Notes under the pieces: generated by a model
Told to the model about the DNA's origin: nothing
Seen by the model: only the letters and a program-made list of their open reading frames with translations
Database searches by the model: none
Shown: piece after piece, positions 8,450-18,016 of the stretch
Layout of the letters: every line of letters begins with the position of its first letter
Numbering within the stretch: position 1 is the first letter of the stretch
Assembly: GCF_004137795.1 (NCBI RefSeq)
Contig: NZ_NWTM01000002.1
Coordinates: forward strand, 372,001 to 436,000
DNA length: 64,000 nucleotides
Reading direction: 5' to 3'
From: Pectobacterium zantedeschiae
GTDB taxonomy: Bacteria; Pseudomonadota; Gammaproteobacteria; Enterobacterales; Enterobacteriaceae
Program-made: the position numbers and the translations under genes

Positions 8450-9865
8450 TCAGGCTCCTGATTTATTTTCAGTTTGAGAGATTTTGATTTTGTGCGCTTT
8501 ATTCGGAATCAGACGATCGAGCAGCATGACGACGGCAGGGGTAACCAATGCGACGTACATGTTATCGATACCGTATGGGTTGCCGAGTATGTACCAGACA
8601 GAGGTGGCTACGCAGGCTGAGATCAGGCTGGCATTTGCTCCGCGGGTGCTATTAAAGAACGGCAGATAGAACGCAATCACCGCAACCACGGAAATCGACA
8701 GACGGATGGCGCGGGTAAAGAACGACAGCTTCAGAACTTCAGGCACCAGCAGGACGAAAATTAACGGCGCGAATCCGATAATGAGCGAGAATACACGCGT
8801 CATTTTCATCTCTTTTTCTGGCGTCGGCTTGTAGTACGGGACGTAAAAGTCTTTCACGATCAGTGAGGCGATCGCCAGTGCTACGGTACTCACGCTGATG
8901 AAGATTGATGCAACCAGCGAGGTTGTCACCAGACCAGCGACCCACGGATTCATATCTTGCAGGAAGATAGGCATCGCATACAGGCTGTTGATTTCTGGGT
9001 GAGCAAACTTCGCTGCAACACCGATGACGGCAATCGCAATCGCAATTGGCATACAGAAGAAGAAAGCGACCCAGGTGGCGCGTTTTGCCGATGTTGCATC
9101 CTTGGTAGCTGAAATGGCTTGAATGACGAATTGGGTACAGAAGATCGAACCGATGGTACCTATCAGCCAGGCAAAGATAGTACTGGCACCAATTTTACCA
9201 TCCCATGTCCAGTAGTAATCCGGCATTTTTTCAATCATTGGGGTGATGCCGCCGGTCATTTTCAACGCTACATACAAAATGATCATGACGCCGACATATT
9301 TCACGGCACTGTGAATCAATGTCACGTAAGCCACGCCTTTTAAGCCGCCAAAGTAAAAGTAAAACGTACTGACGATGGCGGTGATCAGGGCGGCAACGGG
9401 CAGAGAAATTTTCAACACGGTCGAGATGGCTGCCGCGCCACTGACGTAGTTACCCACGTTTACCAGCAACAAAGCATAGATCATGATGATTGAAATGATG
9501 TTTTTGGTCGATGTTCCGTATTTCTCAGCAATCGCACCGGAAATGGTGACTTTGCCCGTGTTGTAGATTTTTTTGACCAGAATCATCCCGAACAGCAGGA
9601 AGCCGATGGCCGCGCCAATCACAGACCATGACGCGGCAATACCATTTTCAAAGGCAGATTGCGCCGTACCTACCGTGGATTTGGCACCGATGAATTCGGT
9701 CATCAGCAGGACACCGACGATAAAAGCCGGCAGCGCGCGTGAGCCTTCCATAAATTCGGAGCTGGATTTACTGCGTAATTTGAGCGTCAACCATGAGGTG
9801 AATGCGATATAGAACACAATCATCCCAATGATAATGAGGGTGTCGGTAAAATTAAAATGGTTCAT
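8450..9865 (-). CDS. Sodium:solute symporter (SSS family)
   Basis: A 471-residue integral membrane protein with about 13 hydrophobic helices and an SSS-type start (N-terminal helix, then SKSSSEFMEGSRALPAF). ALLLVNVGNYVSGAAA and the Gly-rich FYFYFGGLKGVAYVTLIHS are typical of the family. It would import a small organic acid with sodium. Relatives include SiaT sialic acid symporters. Position between the aldolase and the sialidase-like gene, spaced 38 and 3 bases, makes it the likely importer of the cluster's substrate. Confidence 0.9.
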   Translation of the reverse strand: MNHFNFTDTLIIIGMIVFYIAFTSWLTLKLRSKSSSEFMEGSRALPAFIVGVLLMTEFIGAKSTVGTAQSAFENGIAASWSVIGAAIGFLLFGMILVKKIYNTGKVTISGAIAEKYGTSTKNIISIIMIYALLLVNVGNYVSGAAAISTVLKISLPVAALITAIVSTFYFYFGGLKGVAYVTLIHSAVKYVGVMIILYVALKMTGGITPMIEKMPDYYWTWDGKIGASTIFAWLIGTIGSIFCTQFVIQAISATKDATSAKRATWVAFFFCMPIAIAIAVIGVAAKFAHPEINSLYAMPIFLQDMNPWVAGLVTTSLVASIFISVSTVALAIASLIVKDFYVPYYKPTPEKEMKMTRVFSLIIGFAPLIFVLLVPEVLKLSFFTRAIRLSISVVAVIAFYLPFFNSTRGANASLISACVATSVWYILGNPYGIDNMYVALVTPAVVMLLDRLIPNKAHKIKISQTENKSGA

Positions 9866-9903
9866 ATCTTCTCGGCCTATAAGTGGAAATTGTAATTTCT
9901 CTG

Positions 9904-10788
9904 TTACTGCGAGAATTGGTTAAGTATGTTGCGGATGTTGTCTTCATCCTGTGCGGAAAACTGGATCGGATAGCGGCTGACGCCGACGTCTTCACCCATG
10001 ATCGCCAGCGCTTTCTTCACCACGGCAGGTGAGAACGCGATGGCGTACAGCGTCTTACGCAATTCGGCAACTTGTTCTTGTGCCTGACGCGAGCCTTCAA
10101 TGTCACCAGCATGGAAACGGTGCCAAATCTGACTGATCGGTTCCGGTGCCACGTTAGCCAACCCGGAAATACAGGCGGAGCAGCCGTCAACGAAGCCCTG
10201 GTGAATGAGCGAGTCTGGGCCATTCAGTACGTTAAAGCCCTGTACACCTTTCACCGCTTGCACATAACCGCTCAGGCTTTCATAGCTGCCTGCGCTGTCT
10301 TTGATGCCGATGATGTTCGGGTGATCCGCCAGCGTGCGGACGGTTTCCGGCGCCAGCGTATTCCCCGTGCGTGCAGGAATGTTGTAGAGAAACACCGGCA
10401 CAGTCAGCGCATCGGCGACGGCGGTGTAGTGGGCTATCAGTTCTTCCTGTTTGAGTGGAATGAAATACGGGGTGATGACCGAAACGGCATCAACACCCAG
10501 CGCGGCGATGCGCTTGCCGAGCTTGATGGTTTCCCGCGTGGAGATTTCACCGATGTGGCCGACAACCGGCACTTTTCCGGCAACTTCATCAACGCAGGTT
10601 TCCGTGACGGCGACTTTCTCATCGGTGTGCAGAACGAAAAACTCACCGTTGGTGCCGTTACAGAAAATACCGTTGCCGTAGCGCATCTGGCGCTGAACCT
10701 GAAGACGCATGGCTGCGGGATTAAATTCGCCCTGGTTATCAAACGGCGTGACGATGGCGGTCAGGACGCCGGTAATATTTTTGCTCAT
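9904..10788 (-). CDS. DHDPS-family aldolase (NanA/KDG-aldolase type)
   Basis: A 294-residue class I aldolase/lyase of the DapA family. The N-terminal GVLTAIVTPF, the YNIPARTG tyrosine motif and the Schiff-base lysine in GIKDSAGS are present. Family members cleave 2-keto-3-deoxy sugar acids into pyruvate and an aldehyde, or condense pyruvate. In this catabolic setting retro-aldol cleavage is expected. I chose the ATG at 10788 because GAGGAAG lies just upstream and family length is about 290-300; the frame extends to 10845 without a ribosome-binding site. Exact substrate is unknown; see the pathway finding. Confidence 0.88.
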   Translation of the reverse strand: MSKNITGVLTAIVTPFDNQGEFNPAAMRLQVQRQMRYGNGIFCNGTNGEFFVLHTDEKVAVTETCVDEVAGKVPVVGHIGEISTRETIKLGKRIAALGVDAVSVITPYFIPLKQEELIAHYTAVADALTVPVFLYNIPARTGNTLAPETVRTLADHPNIIGIKDSAGSYESLSGYVQAVKGVQGFNVLNGPDSLIHQGFVDGCSACISGLANVAPEPISQIWHRFHAGDIEGSRQAQEQVAELRKTLYAIAFSPAVVKKALAIMGEDVGVSRYPIQFSAQDEDNIRNILNQFSQ

Positions 10789-10878
10789 TGTTCTTCCTCG
10801 TGATACGTAATCAAAAAGATGAAAACTTAAAATCGTTCTATTCAAAACCGCGCTGTTTAAAGCCTAATGCTGTTCACT

Positions 10879-10954
10879 TAAGCCCGTTTTTAGGGGAAAC
10901 ACAGTGGGAGGTTCCCGCAGGGACGCCTCACCTCTGTGGTCGCCCCGTGTATCT
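10879..10954. repeat. 76-bp hairpin repeat, copy 2
   Basis: Same length and layout as 7160-7235, with stem-loop at 10900-10938 (arms CACAG/CTGTG, CCTC partner, TTCCC/GGGA core). Several stem bases differ from copy 1 with matching changes on the other arm, which suggests the fold is what is kept. It lies between the alcohol dehydrogenase and aldolase genes. Confidence 0.65.
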
Positions 10955-10996
10955 CTATGCCTAAACGAACGAAATAAGCTGTTTAGAGCCGCGCTT

Positions 10997-12133
10997 TTAA
11001 AACAGAGTCAGATAAACCTCGCGGACATCGTCGGCGCTGACCTGTGTCGGCACGTTTTTCATCAGGCGCTGAACCTGTAACGCGGCATCAACCAGATACG
11101 GCAGGTGGTCTTTTTCCACGCCGAGCTGTTGTAAGGTGTTGGGCAGATTGAGCCGTTTGACCAACTCGCTGAAATAGGTCACCAGCGCCTGCGCTTTTTC
11201 CGCGGTACCGAGCGTCAGATCGGCATCCGGCAGCAGGTCATATGCCTGAGCGAATTTGTCCTGTGCGGCGTCTTGCACGAAACGCATGCAAGGAGCGAGC
11301 AGGATGGCGTTCGCTACGCCGTGTGGAATGTGGTACTTGCCGCCTAGCGGGTAAGACATGGCGTGAACCAGATGCGTACCGGAGTGGGCAATGGCGGCGC
11401 CACCGTAATAGGATGCCCACAGCATATTCAGCTTCGCTTCCAGATTTCCCGGTTCGCGCACAGACGTTTCAAGGTTGGCAAACAGTTTCTTCAGGCCAAT
11501 CAGCGCGTAGTTGTCGCTGACCGGGTTGGCAATCGTTGAGGTGAAACACTCGATCAGATGGCAGAGCGCATCGATACCCGTTGAGGCCGCGATATGTGAC
11601 GGCATGCTGATGGTCAGTTCCGGTACCAGCGCAACATAGTCCGGCAGCATCACTGGCGTAATAATGCCGACCTTGGTCTCTTTTTCTGGGATCGCCAGAA
11701 TGGCATTCGGCGTGGCTTCTGAGCCCGTTCCCGCCGTAGTTGGAATAAGCAGGGATGTCGTGCGGCGAGTCGGCTTTTCTCCAGCCAGCAGGCTATCCAG
11801 CGTGACGGTGTCATCACCTGCGCACAGCACAGAAAGCAGTTTGGCCACATCCAGTACGCTGCCGCCCCCCACGCCGATGACCAGATCGGTCTGGGTTTGT
11901 GTGAGCTGACTCAGTATGTGGGCAACGTCGTGCTGGCTTGGTTCAGCAGGCACATTATCAACCAACAGAACCTGCGGAACAGCTTGCTTAACTTGTGCGA
12001 TCAGCGCCTGAACGTCAGGCAGCCCGACGATGTTTTTGTCGGTGACAAATAAAACGTGCTGTTTCCCTGCCAACAGGTGACTGATGTCCTGAAGCACCCG
12101 GTAACCGCTGAGGATAGTGCTATTGATATTCAT
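10997..12133 (-). CDS. Iron-containing alcohol dehydrogenase
   Basis: A 378-residue group III alcohol dehydrogenase. The dinucleotide motif GGGSVLDVAK and the metal-binding histidines in DALCHLIECF, THLVHAMSYPLGG and IPHGVANA are present; family length is about 380. It would reduce an aldehyde with NAD(P)H. I chose the ATG at 12133 with AAGGT upstream; the frame to 12214 runs into the divergent promoter region. It is the first gene of the leftward arm and is divergent from the D-threonate kinase gene. A plausible job is reducing the four-carbon aldehyde acid made by the aldolase to D-threonate (inference). Confidence 0.9.
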   Translation of the reverse strand: MNINSTILSGYRVLQDISHLLAGKQHVLFVTDKNIVGLPDVQALIAQVKQAVPQVLLVDNVPAEPSQHDVAHILSQLTQTQTDLVIGVGGGSVLDVAKLLSVLCAGDDTVTLDSLLAGEKPTRRTTSLLIPTTAGTGSEATPNAILAIPEKETKVGIITPVMLPDYVALVPELTISMPSHIAASTGIDALCHLIECFTSTIANPVSDNYALIGLKKLFANLETSVREPGNLEAKLNMLWASYYGGAAIAHSGTHLVHAMSYPLGGKYHIPHGVANAILLAPCMRFVQDAAQDKFAQAYDLLPDADLTLGTAEKAQALVTYFSELVKRLNLPNTLQQLGVEKDHLPYLVDAALQVQRLMKNVPTQVSADDVREVYLTLF

Positions 12134-12170
12134 GCTTATTACCTTGCCTTTTCTCTTCTTCGCCAGAGCG

Positions 12171-12185
12171 TTATCACTATGATAA
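12171..12185. promoter_or_regulatory. Inverted repeat, candidate operator
   Basis: TTATCACTATGATAA has 6-bp arms around a 3-base centre. It lies in the divergent control region between the alcohol dehydrogenase and the kinase, where the local DeoR-type regulator would be expected to bind. Confidence 0.4.
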
Positions 12186-12224
12186 TGGTTGCGATGGTGA
12201 TTACTTTCAGTCAAATGGAGTGTT

Positions 12225-12240
12225 TTTAGTCACAACTAAA
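12225..12240. promoter_or_regulatory. Inverted repeat, candidate operator
   Basis: TTTAGTCACAACTAAA has 6-bp arms (TTTAGT/ACTAAA) around CACA, midway between the two divergent operons. A second possible target of the DeoR-type regulator. Confidence 0.4.
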
Positions 12241-12293
12241 CGCCATTTGCCACATCGTGGTGATAATTTATAGGTGAAATTCCTTTTAAATAA

Positions 12294-12309
12294 TTTGATG
12301 TTGCTCACA
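12294..12309. promoter_or_regulatory. CRP-like site
   Basis: TTTGATGTTGCTCACA matches TGTGA-N6-TCACA with one mismatch in the left half-site. It is 60 bases before the kinase start and would bring catabolite control. Confidence 0.45.
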
Positions 12310-12368
12310 TATAATCAAATGTGATTCAATATAATCATTATCAAGTAATCATGAACCGGGGATGAGGT

Positions 12369-13697
12369 ATGCCAAACGTGCCGCAATCAGCAGAACAGGT
12401 ATTAGTTGTCGCTGATGACTTTACGGGAGCCAATGATGCAGGCGTCGGTCTTGCGCAGCATGGCGCTCGGGTTAGCGTTGTATTTGACGTTAATAAACTG
12501 CATGCGGATTTACTGGGCGATGCCGTGGTAATCAACACCGATAGCCGTGCGGCGCGCGATGACGTGGCATCCCAACGTACCGCAGACGCGGTAGCCGCCT
12601 GGCAGGCGGCGGGTGGACAAGGCTGGATTATCAAGAAGATTGACTCGACGCTGCGTGGGAATCTGGGCGCGGAAGTTGCCGCCGCGCTGTCTGCGGCTGA
12701 CGTGCCCGTCGCGCTGATTGCCGCCGCGTCGCCGATGCTGGGACGCGTTACCCGAAAAGGTGAAGTCTGGATTAATGGTCGCCTGCTTACCGACACGGAA
12801 TTTGCCAGCGATCCAAAAACGCCAGTGGCCTCGGCTTCTATCGCCGCCCGTCTGGCGGAGCAAACCGCTTTACCGGTAGCGGAGATACACCTTGATGACG
12901 TCCGTCAGGCCAATTTAGCCCACCGCTTGCAGCAGTTGTCGGACGAGGGCACCCGTCTGATTATTCTTGATACGGACGTACAGGACGATCTGACACATAT
13001 CGTTAATGCTGCCAGAGCATTGCCGTTTCGGCCCTTGCTGGTCGGCTCGGCAGGCCTGAGCGAAGCGCTAGCGACTGCGCAGGATTTTACGCACAACACC
13101 GAAAAGCCGCTGCTGGCTGTCGTAGGGTCTATGAGTGATATCGCTCAAAAACAGATTGCGGCCGCTCGGTTGCGCAGCGATGTCGCACTGGTTGAGATTG
13201 ACATCAACGCGCTCTTTTCACCCGATTCATCCACCGTCATGGCGTCCCAGTGTCGGGAAGCGGCAAGGGCGCTGATGAACGGCCAGCATTGCATCATTCG
13301 TACCTGTCACAACGAAAATCAGCGCTTCGAGATCGATGCGCGGTGCCAGCAGCTCGGACTTAGCCGACAGCAGCTTGGCGAAACGATCAGCCACTATCTG
13401 GGGGAACTTACGCGCAGCATTGTTCAGGCGCTAGACAGCCTGACAGCCGACAGTGCTAACCGACGTCTGCCGGGTGGGCTGTATTTATCCGGTGGTGACA
13501 TTGCGATTGCCGTGGCAACGGCACTGGGTGCTACCGGCTTTCAGATTAAGGGGCAAATCGCATCCTGCGTGCCCTGGGGATACCTGCTGAACAGCGTTGT
13601 CGGCACGACCCCTGTGATGACTAAAGCGGGGGGTTTTGGCAACGAAACTACTTTGCTCGACGTTTTACGTTTTATTGAGGAGAAGGTCAGTGAGTAA
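12369..13697 (+). CDS. dtnK: D-threonate/four-carbon acid sugar kinase (DUF1537)
   Basis: A 442-residue kinase of the four-carbon acid sugar family. [10 protein letters not shown] (16-25) and [10 protein letters not shown] (89-98) are the hallmark N-domain motifs; the C-terminal nucleotide-binding half includes [15 protein letters not shown] and the [11 protein letters not shown] region. It phosphorylates O-4 of a four-carbon sugar acid. Pairing with PdxA2 and a DeoR-type regulator is the known arrangement for D-threonate catabolism (DtnK-PdxA2). The stop overlaps the pdxA2 start by 8 bases. D-threonate rather than D-erythronate or L-threonate is chosen because pdxA2 is the partner and no OtnC/OtnI gene is present. 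Confidence 0.85.
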   Translation: MPNVPQSAEQVLVVADDFTGANDAGVGLAQHGARVSVVFDVNKLHADLLGDAVVINTDSRAARDDVASQRTADAVAAWQAAGGQGWIIKKIDSTLRGNLGAEVAAALSAADVPVALIAAASPMLGRVTRKGEVWINGRLLTDTEFASDPKTPVASASIAARLAEQTALPVAEIHLDDVRQANLAHRLQQLSDEGTRLIILDTDVQDDLTHIVNAARALPFRPLLVGSAGLSEALATAQDFTHNTEKPLLAVVGSMSDIAQKQIAAARLRSDVALVEIDINALFSPDSSTVMASQCREAARALMNGQHCIIRTCHNENQRFEIDARCQQLGLSRQQLGETISHYLGELTRSIVQALDSLTADSANRRLPGGLYLSGGDIAIAVATALGATGFQIKGQIASCVPWGYLLNSVVGTTPVMTKAGGFGNETTLLDVLRFIEEKVSE

Positions 13698-14670
13698 AAT
13701 TATTGCGGTAACGATGGGTGATCCGGCAGGGATTGGACCGGAAATTATTATCAAATCTCTGGCCGAAGGCGAGCTTTCCGGCGCATCCGCTGTGGTGGTG
13801 GGTTGTGTACAGACGATGCGACGTATTCTGGCATTGAACGTGGCGCCAGCCGTAGAGCTGAAAATTATTGATAAACCGGCTGACGCGGTATTCGCGCCGG
13901 GCGTAATCAACATGATTGATGAGCCGCTGGAAGATCCACAGGCGCTGAAGCCAGGTGTCGTTCAGGCTCAGGCGGGTGATTTGGCTTACCGCTGCATCAA
14001 GAAAGCGACCGAACTGGCGATGGCGGGTGAAGTCCACGCGATTGCGACTGCGCCGCTGAATAAAGAAGCGCTGCACTCGGCAGGCCATCTTTATCCTGGC
14101 CACACCGAACTGTTGGCTAAGCTGACCAATAGTCGCGATTATGCGATGGTGCTGTATACCGATAAGTTGAAGGTTATCCATGTTTCAACGCACATCGCGC
14201 TGCGTAAATTCCTGGATACGCTGAACCGCGATCGCGTGGAAACCGTGATCGAAATGGCAGATGTTTTCCTCAAACGCGTCGGTTTTACGCACCCGCGTAT
14301 CGCCGTTGCTGGGGTTAACCCGCATGCGGGTGAGAATGGTCTGTTTGGTGACGAAGAGATCAAAATCGTGTCGCCGTCGGTTGAAGCGATGAAGGCCAAG
14401 GGTATTGATGTTTATGGCCCGTGCCCGCCGGATACGGTCTATTTGCAGGCGTATGAAGGCCAGTACGACATGGTGGTGGCGATGTATCACGATCAGGGGC
14501 ACATCCCGCTCAAGCTGCTGGGCTTCTATGATGGTGTGAACATCACTGCTGGGCTGCCGTTTATCCGCACGTCGGCTGACCATGGCACGGCGTTTGACAT
14601 TGCCTGGACAGGTAAAGCGAAGTGCGAAAGCATGGCGATCTCTATCCAGCTCGCGATGCAACTGGCCTGA
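13690..14670 (+). CDS. pdxA2: 4-phospho-D-threonate 3-dehydrogenase (PdxA2)
   Basis: A 326-residue PdxA-family oxidative decarboxylase that would turn D-threonate 4-phosphate into dihydroxyacetone phosphate and CO2 with NAD. The N-terminal [12 protein letters not shown] and the metal-binding [12 protein letters not shown] are family signatures. The start is GTG at 13690, inside the kinase stop region, with AGGAGAAGG upstream; this gives a normal N-terminus ([11 protein letters not shown]). The longer frame from 13636 is out of keeping with the family. The context with a DUF1537 kinase separates it from the vitamin B6 enzyme PdxA. Confidence 0.88.
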   Translation: MSKIIAVTMGDPAGIGPEIIIKSLAEGELSGASAVVVGCVQTMRRILALNVAPAVELKIIDKPADAVFAPGVINMIDEPLEDPQALKPGVVQAQAGDLAYRCIKKATELAMAGEVHAIATAPLNKEALHSAGHLYPGHTELLAKLTNSRDYAMVLYTDKLKVIHVSTHIALRKFLDTLNRDRVETVIEMADVFLKRVGFTHPRIAVAGVNPHAGENGLFGDEEIKIVSPSVEAMKAKGIDVYGPCPPDTVYLQAYEGQYDMVVAMYHDQGHIPLKLLGFYDGVNITAGLPFIRTSADHGTAFDIAWTGKAKCESMAISIQLAMQLA

Positions 14671-14735
14671 TTGACGGTGATGACCGCCGCTGTCAGTACG
14701 GTTTTGTAAGCGAATAAAACGCGATACAGTGCGCA

Positions 14736-14786
14736 TTGCAGGATATCTTCCTTCCCGCGGTTGGGAAGGTTTCTGGTATCCTGCAA
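14736..14786. promoter_or_regulatory. Inverted repeat before the DeoR-type gene
   Basis: Arms TTGCAGGATA and TATCCTGCAA enclose a second stem (CCTTCCC/GGGAAGG). It lies between pdxA2 and the regulator and could be a terminator-like or attenuating hairpin, or an autoregulatory operator. No clear T-run follows. Confidence 0.5.
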
Positions 14787-14814
14787 GCAAGAATATATCG
14801 CTAACAACAGCAAG

Positions 14815-15630
14815 ATGGATATCGCCGTGGATCCTACATTAACCGATGCTTTCCGCATGAGCGGGGATAAAGTAAGAGGGCAGAGCCGTCTTGATCAGAT
14901 TATGGATTATCTGAAAAGCCATAATCTGGTGACGGTAGATGAGCTGGTGTCCGTGATCGACGCTTCTCCGGCGACGATCCGCCGTGACTTGATCAAGCTG
15001 GACGAGCAGGGGGTGATTAGCCGTAGTCACGGTGGCGTGACGCTCAACCGTTTTATTCCTTCCCAGCCGACCACGAATGAGAAATTACATCGTAGCCTTC
15101 AGGAGAAGCAGGCGATAGCTCGCTATGCTGCGACGCTGGTTAAGCCGGGCAGTGCAGTGGTGCTGGATGCGGGAACGACCATGCTCGAGCTGGCGCGGAA
15201 TCTGACGCACTTGCCACTACGCGTGATTACCGCCGATTTACAAATCGCGCTGTTCTTGTCTGAGTTCAAGCAAATCGAAGTGACGATCATCGGTGGGCGT
15301 ATTGATGACAGCAGCCAATCCTGTATTGGTGAACACGGCCGCCGTCTATTACGCAGCATTTACCCGGATATTGCATTTATCAGCTGTAACTCGTGGAGCC
15401 TGGATAAAGGTGTCACCACGCCGACGGAAGAGAAAGCGGGTGTGAAGCAAGATCTCGGCGCGAATGCCAGTCGTCGTATATTGCTGGCGGACAGCAGTAA
15501 ATACGGTGCGTATTCGCTGTTCTGCGTTACGCCTTTATCGGATTTGACGGATATCGTTACCGACAGCGCGTTAGCGCCCGAAGTGCAGGCGCAGTTGAAA
15601 GGCAAAACGTTCAATCTGACGCTAGTGTAA
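14815..15630 (+). CDS. DeoR-family transcriptional regulator
   Basis: A 271-residue regulator. The N-terminal winged helix ([22 protein letters not shown], then [11 protein letters not shown]) and the C-terminal sugar-phosphate-sensing domain ([18 protein letters not shown]) are standard. It follows the kinase and PdxA2 genes, as in other D-threonate clusters, and probably represses both divergent arms with a phosphorylated intermediate as inducer. I chose the ATG at 14815; another at 14857 is possible and the frame is open from 14761, but that overlaps the hairpin. Confidence 0.85.
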   Translation: MDIAVDPTLTDAFRMSGDKVRGQSRLDQIMDYLKSHNLVTVDELVSVIDASPATIRRDLIKLDEQGVISRSHGGVTLNRFIPSQPTTNEKLHRSLQEKQAIARYAATLVKPGSAVVLDAGTTMLELARNLTHLPLRVITADLQIALFLSEFKQIEVTIIGGRIDDSSQSCIGEHGRRLLRSIYPDIAFISCNSWSLDKGVTTPTEEKAGVKQDLGANASRRILLADSSKYGAYSLFCVTPLSDLTDIVTDSALAPEVQAQLKGKTFNLTLV

Positions 15631-15656
15631 GTCGGGTTTGTGCCTGACGCGGGATG

Positions 15657-16127
15657 TCAGGCCGATTGCCGTCGCCAGTTGAGCTCAGGTTTATGCACCA
15701 CGCCGTTGAGCGTCATCGGATCCGTGGTTAAAAAAAGACGCGTGTCGTTTTCACTGAACCGCGCGTAGCGCAACTGGCTGGAGCCAATCCAATTCGGAAT
15801 AAGGCAATAGTCCAGATAGTGCGTGACGGTCTGTTCGGCATCATTGGTTTCATAACGGCCAGCATAGGCGAAGTAGGTGGCTGCGGCCTGCATCAGCTGC
15901 TCCGCCGAGCCACCCGTCATGATACCCGTATCGTAGGGCTCCCTGTCACTGCCCATGATTTGCACTGTCATCCAGTTATCGTCGGTATACTGAATGTAGC
16001 CAGTCGCCTCTTTTCCCATCATATGAATCACACTGCCGTCACCCAGTACATCAATGAAGGACTCAAGAAACCATAGCCCGCGCAGCTTCTGGCGTAACTC
16101 GTTGTTGCTGAAAGATTGCGATGTCAT
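15657..16127 (-). CDS. Lipocalin-like domain protein
   Basis: A 156-residue protein with no signal peptide. It opens with LRGLWFLESF and continues with GYIQYTDDNWMTVQIM, the short beta-strand pattern of the lipocalin-like domain (PF13924-type) found in small stress or hypothetical proteins. GRYETNDAEQTVTHY is the typical second half. No catalytic residues can be named. It is convergent with the DeoR-type gene and stands alone. Confidence 0.75.
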   Translation of the reverse strand: MTSQSFSNNELRQKLRGLWFLESFIDVLGDGSVIHMMGKEATGYIQYTDDNWMTVQIMGSDREPYDTGIMTGGSAEQLMQAAATYFAYAGRYETNDAEQTVTHYLDYCLIPNWIGSSQLRYARFSENDTRLFLTTDPMTLNGVVHKPELNWRRQSA

Positions 16128-16235
16128 CGATCCCCCCTTGGAAAAGTCGTACTGGTTAAGTGTAGTGAATTTTTTACGGAGGGCGGGGCAGAGAGACGTT
16201 TCCTGCCAGCGGCGTGGCGCTGGCAGAAATGAGGC

Positions 16236-17114
16236 TTATTTCATGCTAGCGGCGAGGGTGTCGACGTTGTGCTTAAATGCCGCTGTATAGGTTGCTGCCG
16301 GGCCGGACGTGTCGGTTAAGGCTTCTGGATACAGCTCACCGCCGGGTTGTGCACCACTGGCATTGGCGATTTGCTTCACCAGGCGGGCATCGGTCTGGTT
16401 TTCAATGAAGTAGCTTTTCACCTTCTCTTGCTTGATTTGCTTAATCAACGAGGCCACTTTTTTGCTGCTGGCTTCGGACTCGGTAGAGTAGCCCACGGGC
16501 GACAGGAACTTCACGTCATAGGCCTGGCTGAAGTAGCCGAATGCGTCATGGCTGGTTAGCACTTTGCGTTTTTCCGGTGGAATGTCGGCAAAGGTTTTCT
16601 TCGCGTAGCGATCCAATTCCTGCAACTGTTTGATGTAGGCGTCCCCCTGCTGACGATAGTAATCGGCATTAGCGGGATCGGCTTTTGCCAGCGCGCTGAC
16701 GATGTTGTGCGCGTAGATCACACCGTTGCTCATACTGTTCCAGGCATGCGGATCGGTTTCGGTTTTGCCATCTTCCACCATTGAGCGAGTTTCAATGCCG
16801 TTAGATGCCGTGATGACCTCACCACGGTAGCCAGAGGCAGTGACGAGACGATCGATCCAGCCTTCCAGACCCAGCCCGTTAACGAAAACCAGATCGGCGT
16901 TAGCCAGCGTTTTGCTGTCTTTTGGCGATGGTTCAAACTCATGCGGATCGCCATTCGGCTTGACCAGATCGATCACGGTGACGCGATCGCCGCCGATGTG
17001 ACTGACCATATCGCCAAGTACGGAAAAGCTGGCAACAACATCAAGATTCTTTGCCATTGCCAGTGGGCTAAGCAGCAGGCTGGATAACGCAATAGCTAAC
17101 AGTGAACGTTTCAT
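16236..17114 (-). CDS. Zinc ABC transporter, periplasmic binding protein
   Basis: A 292-residue TroA/ZnuA-family (cluster A-I) binding protein with a clear signal peptide (MKRSLL, cleavage after AMA near residue 21). Three histidines sit where the metal ligands should be: H58 in GDPHEFEPSP, H123 in DPHAWNS and H189 in TSHDAFGYF. Three histidines point to zinc rather than manganese, though the His-rich loop of E. coli ZnuA is missing. It is the last gene of a four-gene leftward operon preceded by a Zur box, which supports zinc. The start at 17114 follows from the signal peptide; the frame extends further only through the permease gene. Confidence 0.9.
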   Translation of the reverse strand: MKRSLLAIALSSLLLSPLAMAKNLDVVASFSVLGDMVSHIGGDRVTVIDLVKPNGDPHEFEPSPKDSKTLANADLVFVNGLGLEGWIDRLVTASGYRGEVITASNGIETRSMVEDGKTETDPHAWNSMSNGVIYAHNIVSALAKADPANADYYRQQGDAYIKQLQELDRYAKKTFADIPPEKRKVLTSHDAFGYFSQAYDVKFLSPVGYSTESEASSKKVASLIKQIKQEKVKSYFIENQTDARLVKQIANASGAQPGGELYPEALTDTSGPAATYTAAFKHNVDTLAASMK

Positions 17115-17161
17115 TCTTCCCTCACAAAAGTTGCAGATAACGAGAAATGACAAACAGTAGG

Positions 17162-18016
17162 TCAACGGCGTTGGCGTAGCAGTCCACCGTGGTGACCCAC
17201 ACAGACCGAGAAACAGAAAAATAGTGTCATCGTCAGGATAATGGCGGGCCCGGCGGGTAGCTCGGCATAGTAAGACCACAGCAGCCCGATCAGGCTGGCA
17301 ACCATTCCTTGCAGCACCGCAATCCCGAGCATGACGGGCAGGCGCTGTGTCCAAAATCGTGCGCTGGCGGCAGGCAGCATCATCATGCCGACCGTCATCA
17401 GTGTGCCTAGCAGCTGGAATCCTGCGACCAGATTCAGCACCACCAGCGACAGAAATAGGCCGTGGATCAGCGCTCGATAGCGCCCTGAACTGATGCGCAG
17501 GAAGGTCACGTCAAACGATTCAATCACCAGCGCCCGATAGATCACCGCCAGCACCAGCAAGGACGACGATCCGATCAACGCAATGTCGATCAGCGCGGCG
17601 CGATCCACCGCCAAAATCGATCCGAACAGGACATGCAGCAGGTCAATGCTGGAGCCACGCAGTGAAACCAGCGTGACGCCAAGCGCCAGCGAACCGAGGT
17701 AAAATCCCGCAAAGCTGGCGTCCTCTTTTAATTCTGTGTGGCGGGTGACAAAGCCGGAGAGCATAGCGACGGATAGTCCGGCAATAAAGCCACCGATTCC
17801 CATTGCCAGCAGTGACATCCCGGAAATGAGATAGCCGATTGCCACGCCGGGTAATACCGCATGCGATAGCGCATCGCCAATCAGGCTCATGCGCCGCAAC
17901 AGCAGGAAACAGCCCAGCGGCGCGGCGCTCAGCGTTAATACCAGACAGCCAACCAGCGCACGGCGCATAAAACCGAACTCGGCAAAAGGAGAAGTAATGA
18001 GGTGAAATAGCATCAT
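17162..18016 (-). CDS. Zinc ABC transporter, permease
   Basis: A 284-residue membrane protein of the ABC-3 (ZnuB/TroC) family with about eight hydrophobic helices. FLLLRRMSLIGDALSHAVLPGVAIGYL is the family's conserved early segment, and LGTLMTVGMMMLPAASA the late one. Its start overlaps the ATPase stop by 4 bases and a 47-bp gap leads to the binding protein. Confidence 0.92.
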   Translation of the reverse strand: MMLFHLITSPFAEFGFMRRALVGCLVLTLSAAPLGCFLLLRRMSLIGDALSHAVLPGVAIGYLISGMSLLAMGIGGFIAGLSVAMLSGFVTRHTELKEDASFAGFYLGSLALGVTLVSLRGSSIDLLHVLFGSILAVDRAALIDIALIGSSSLLVLAVIYRALVIESFDVTFLRISSGRYRALIHGLFLSLVVLNLVAGFQLLGTLMTVGMMMLPAASARFWTQRLPVMLGIAVLQGMVASLIGLLWSYYAELPAGPAIILTMTLFFCFSVCVGHHGGLLRQRR

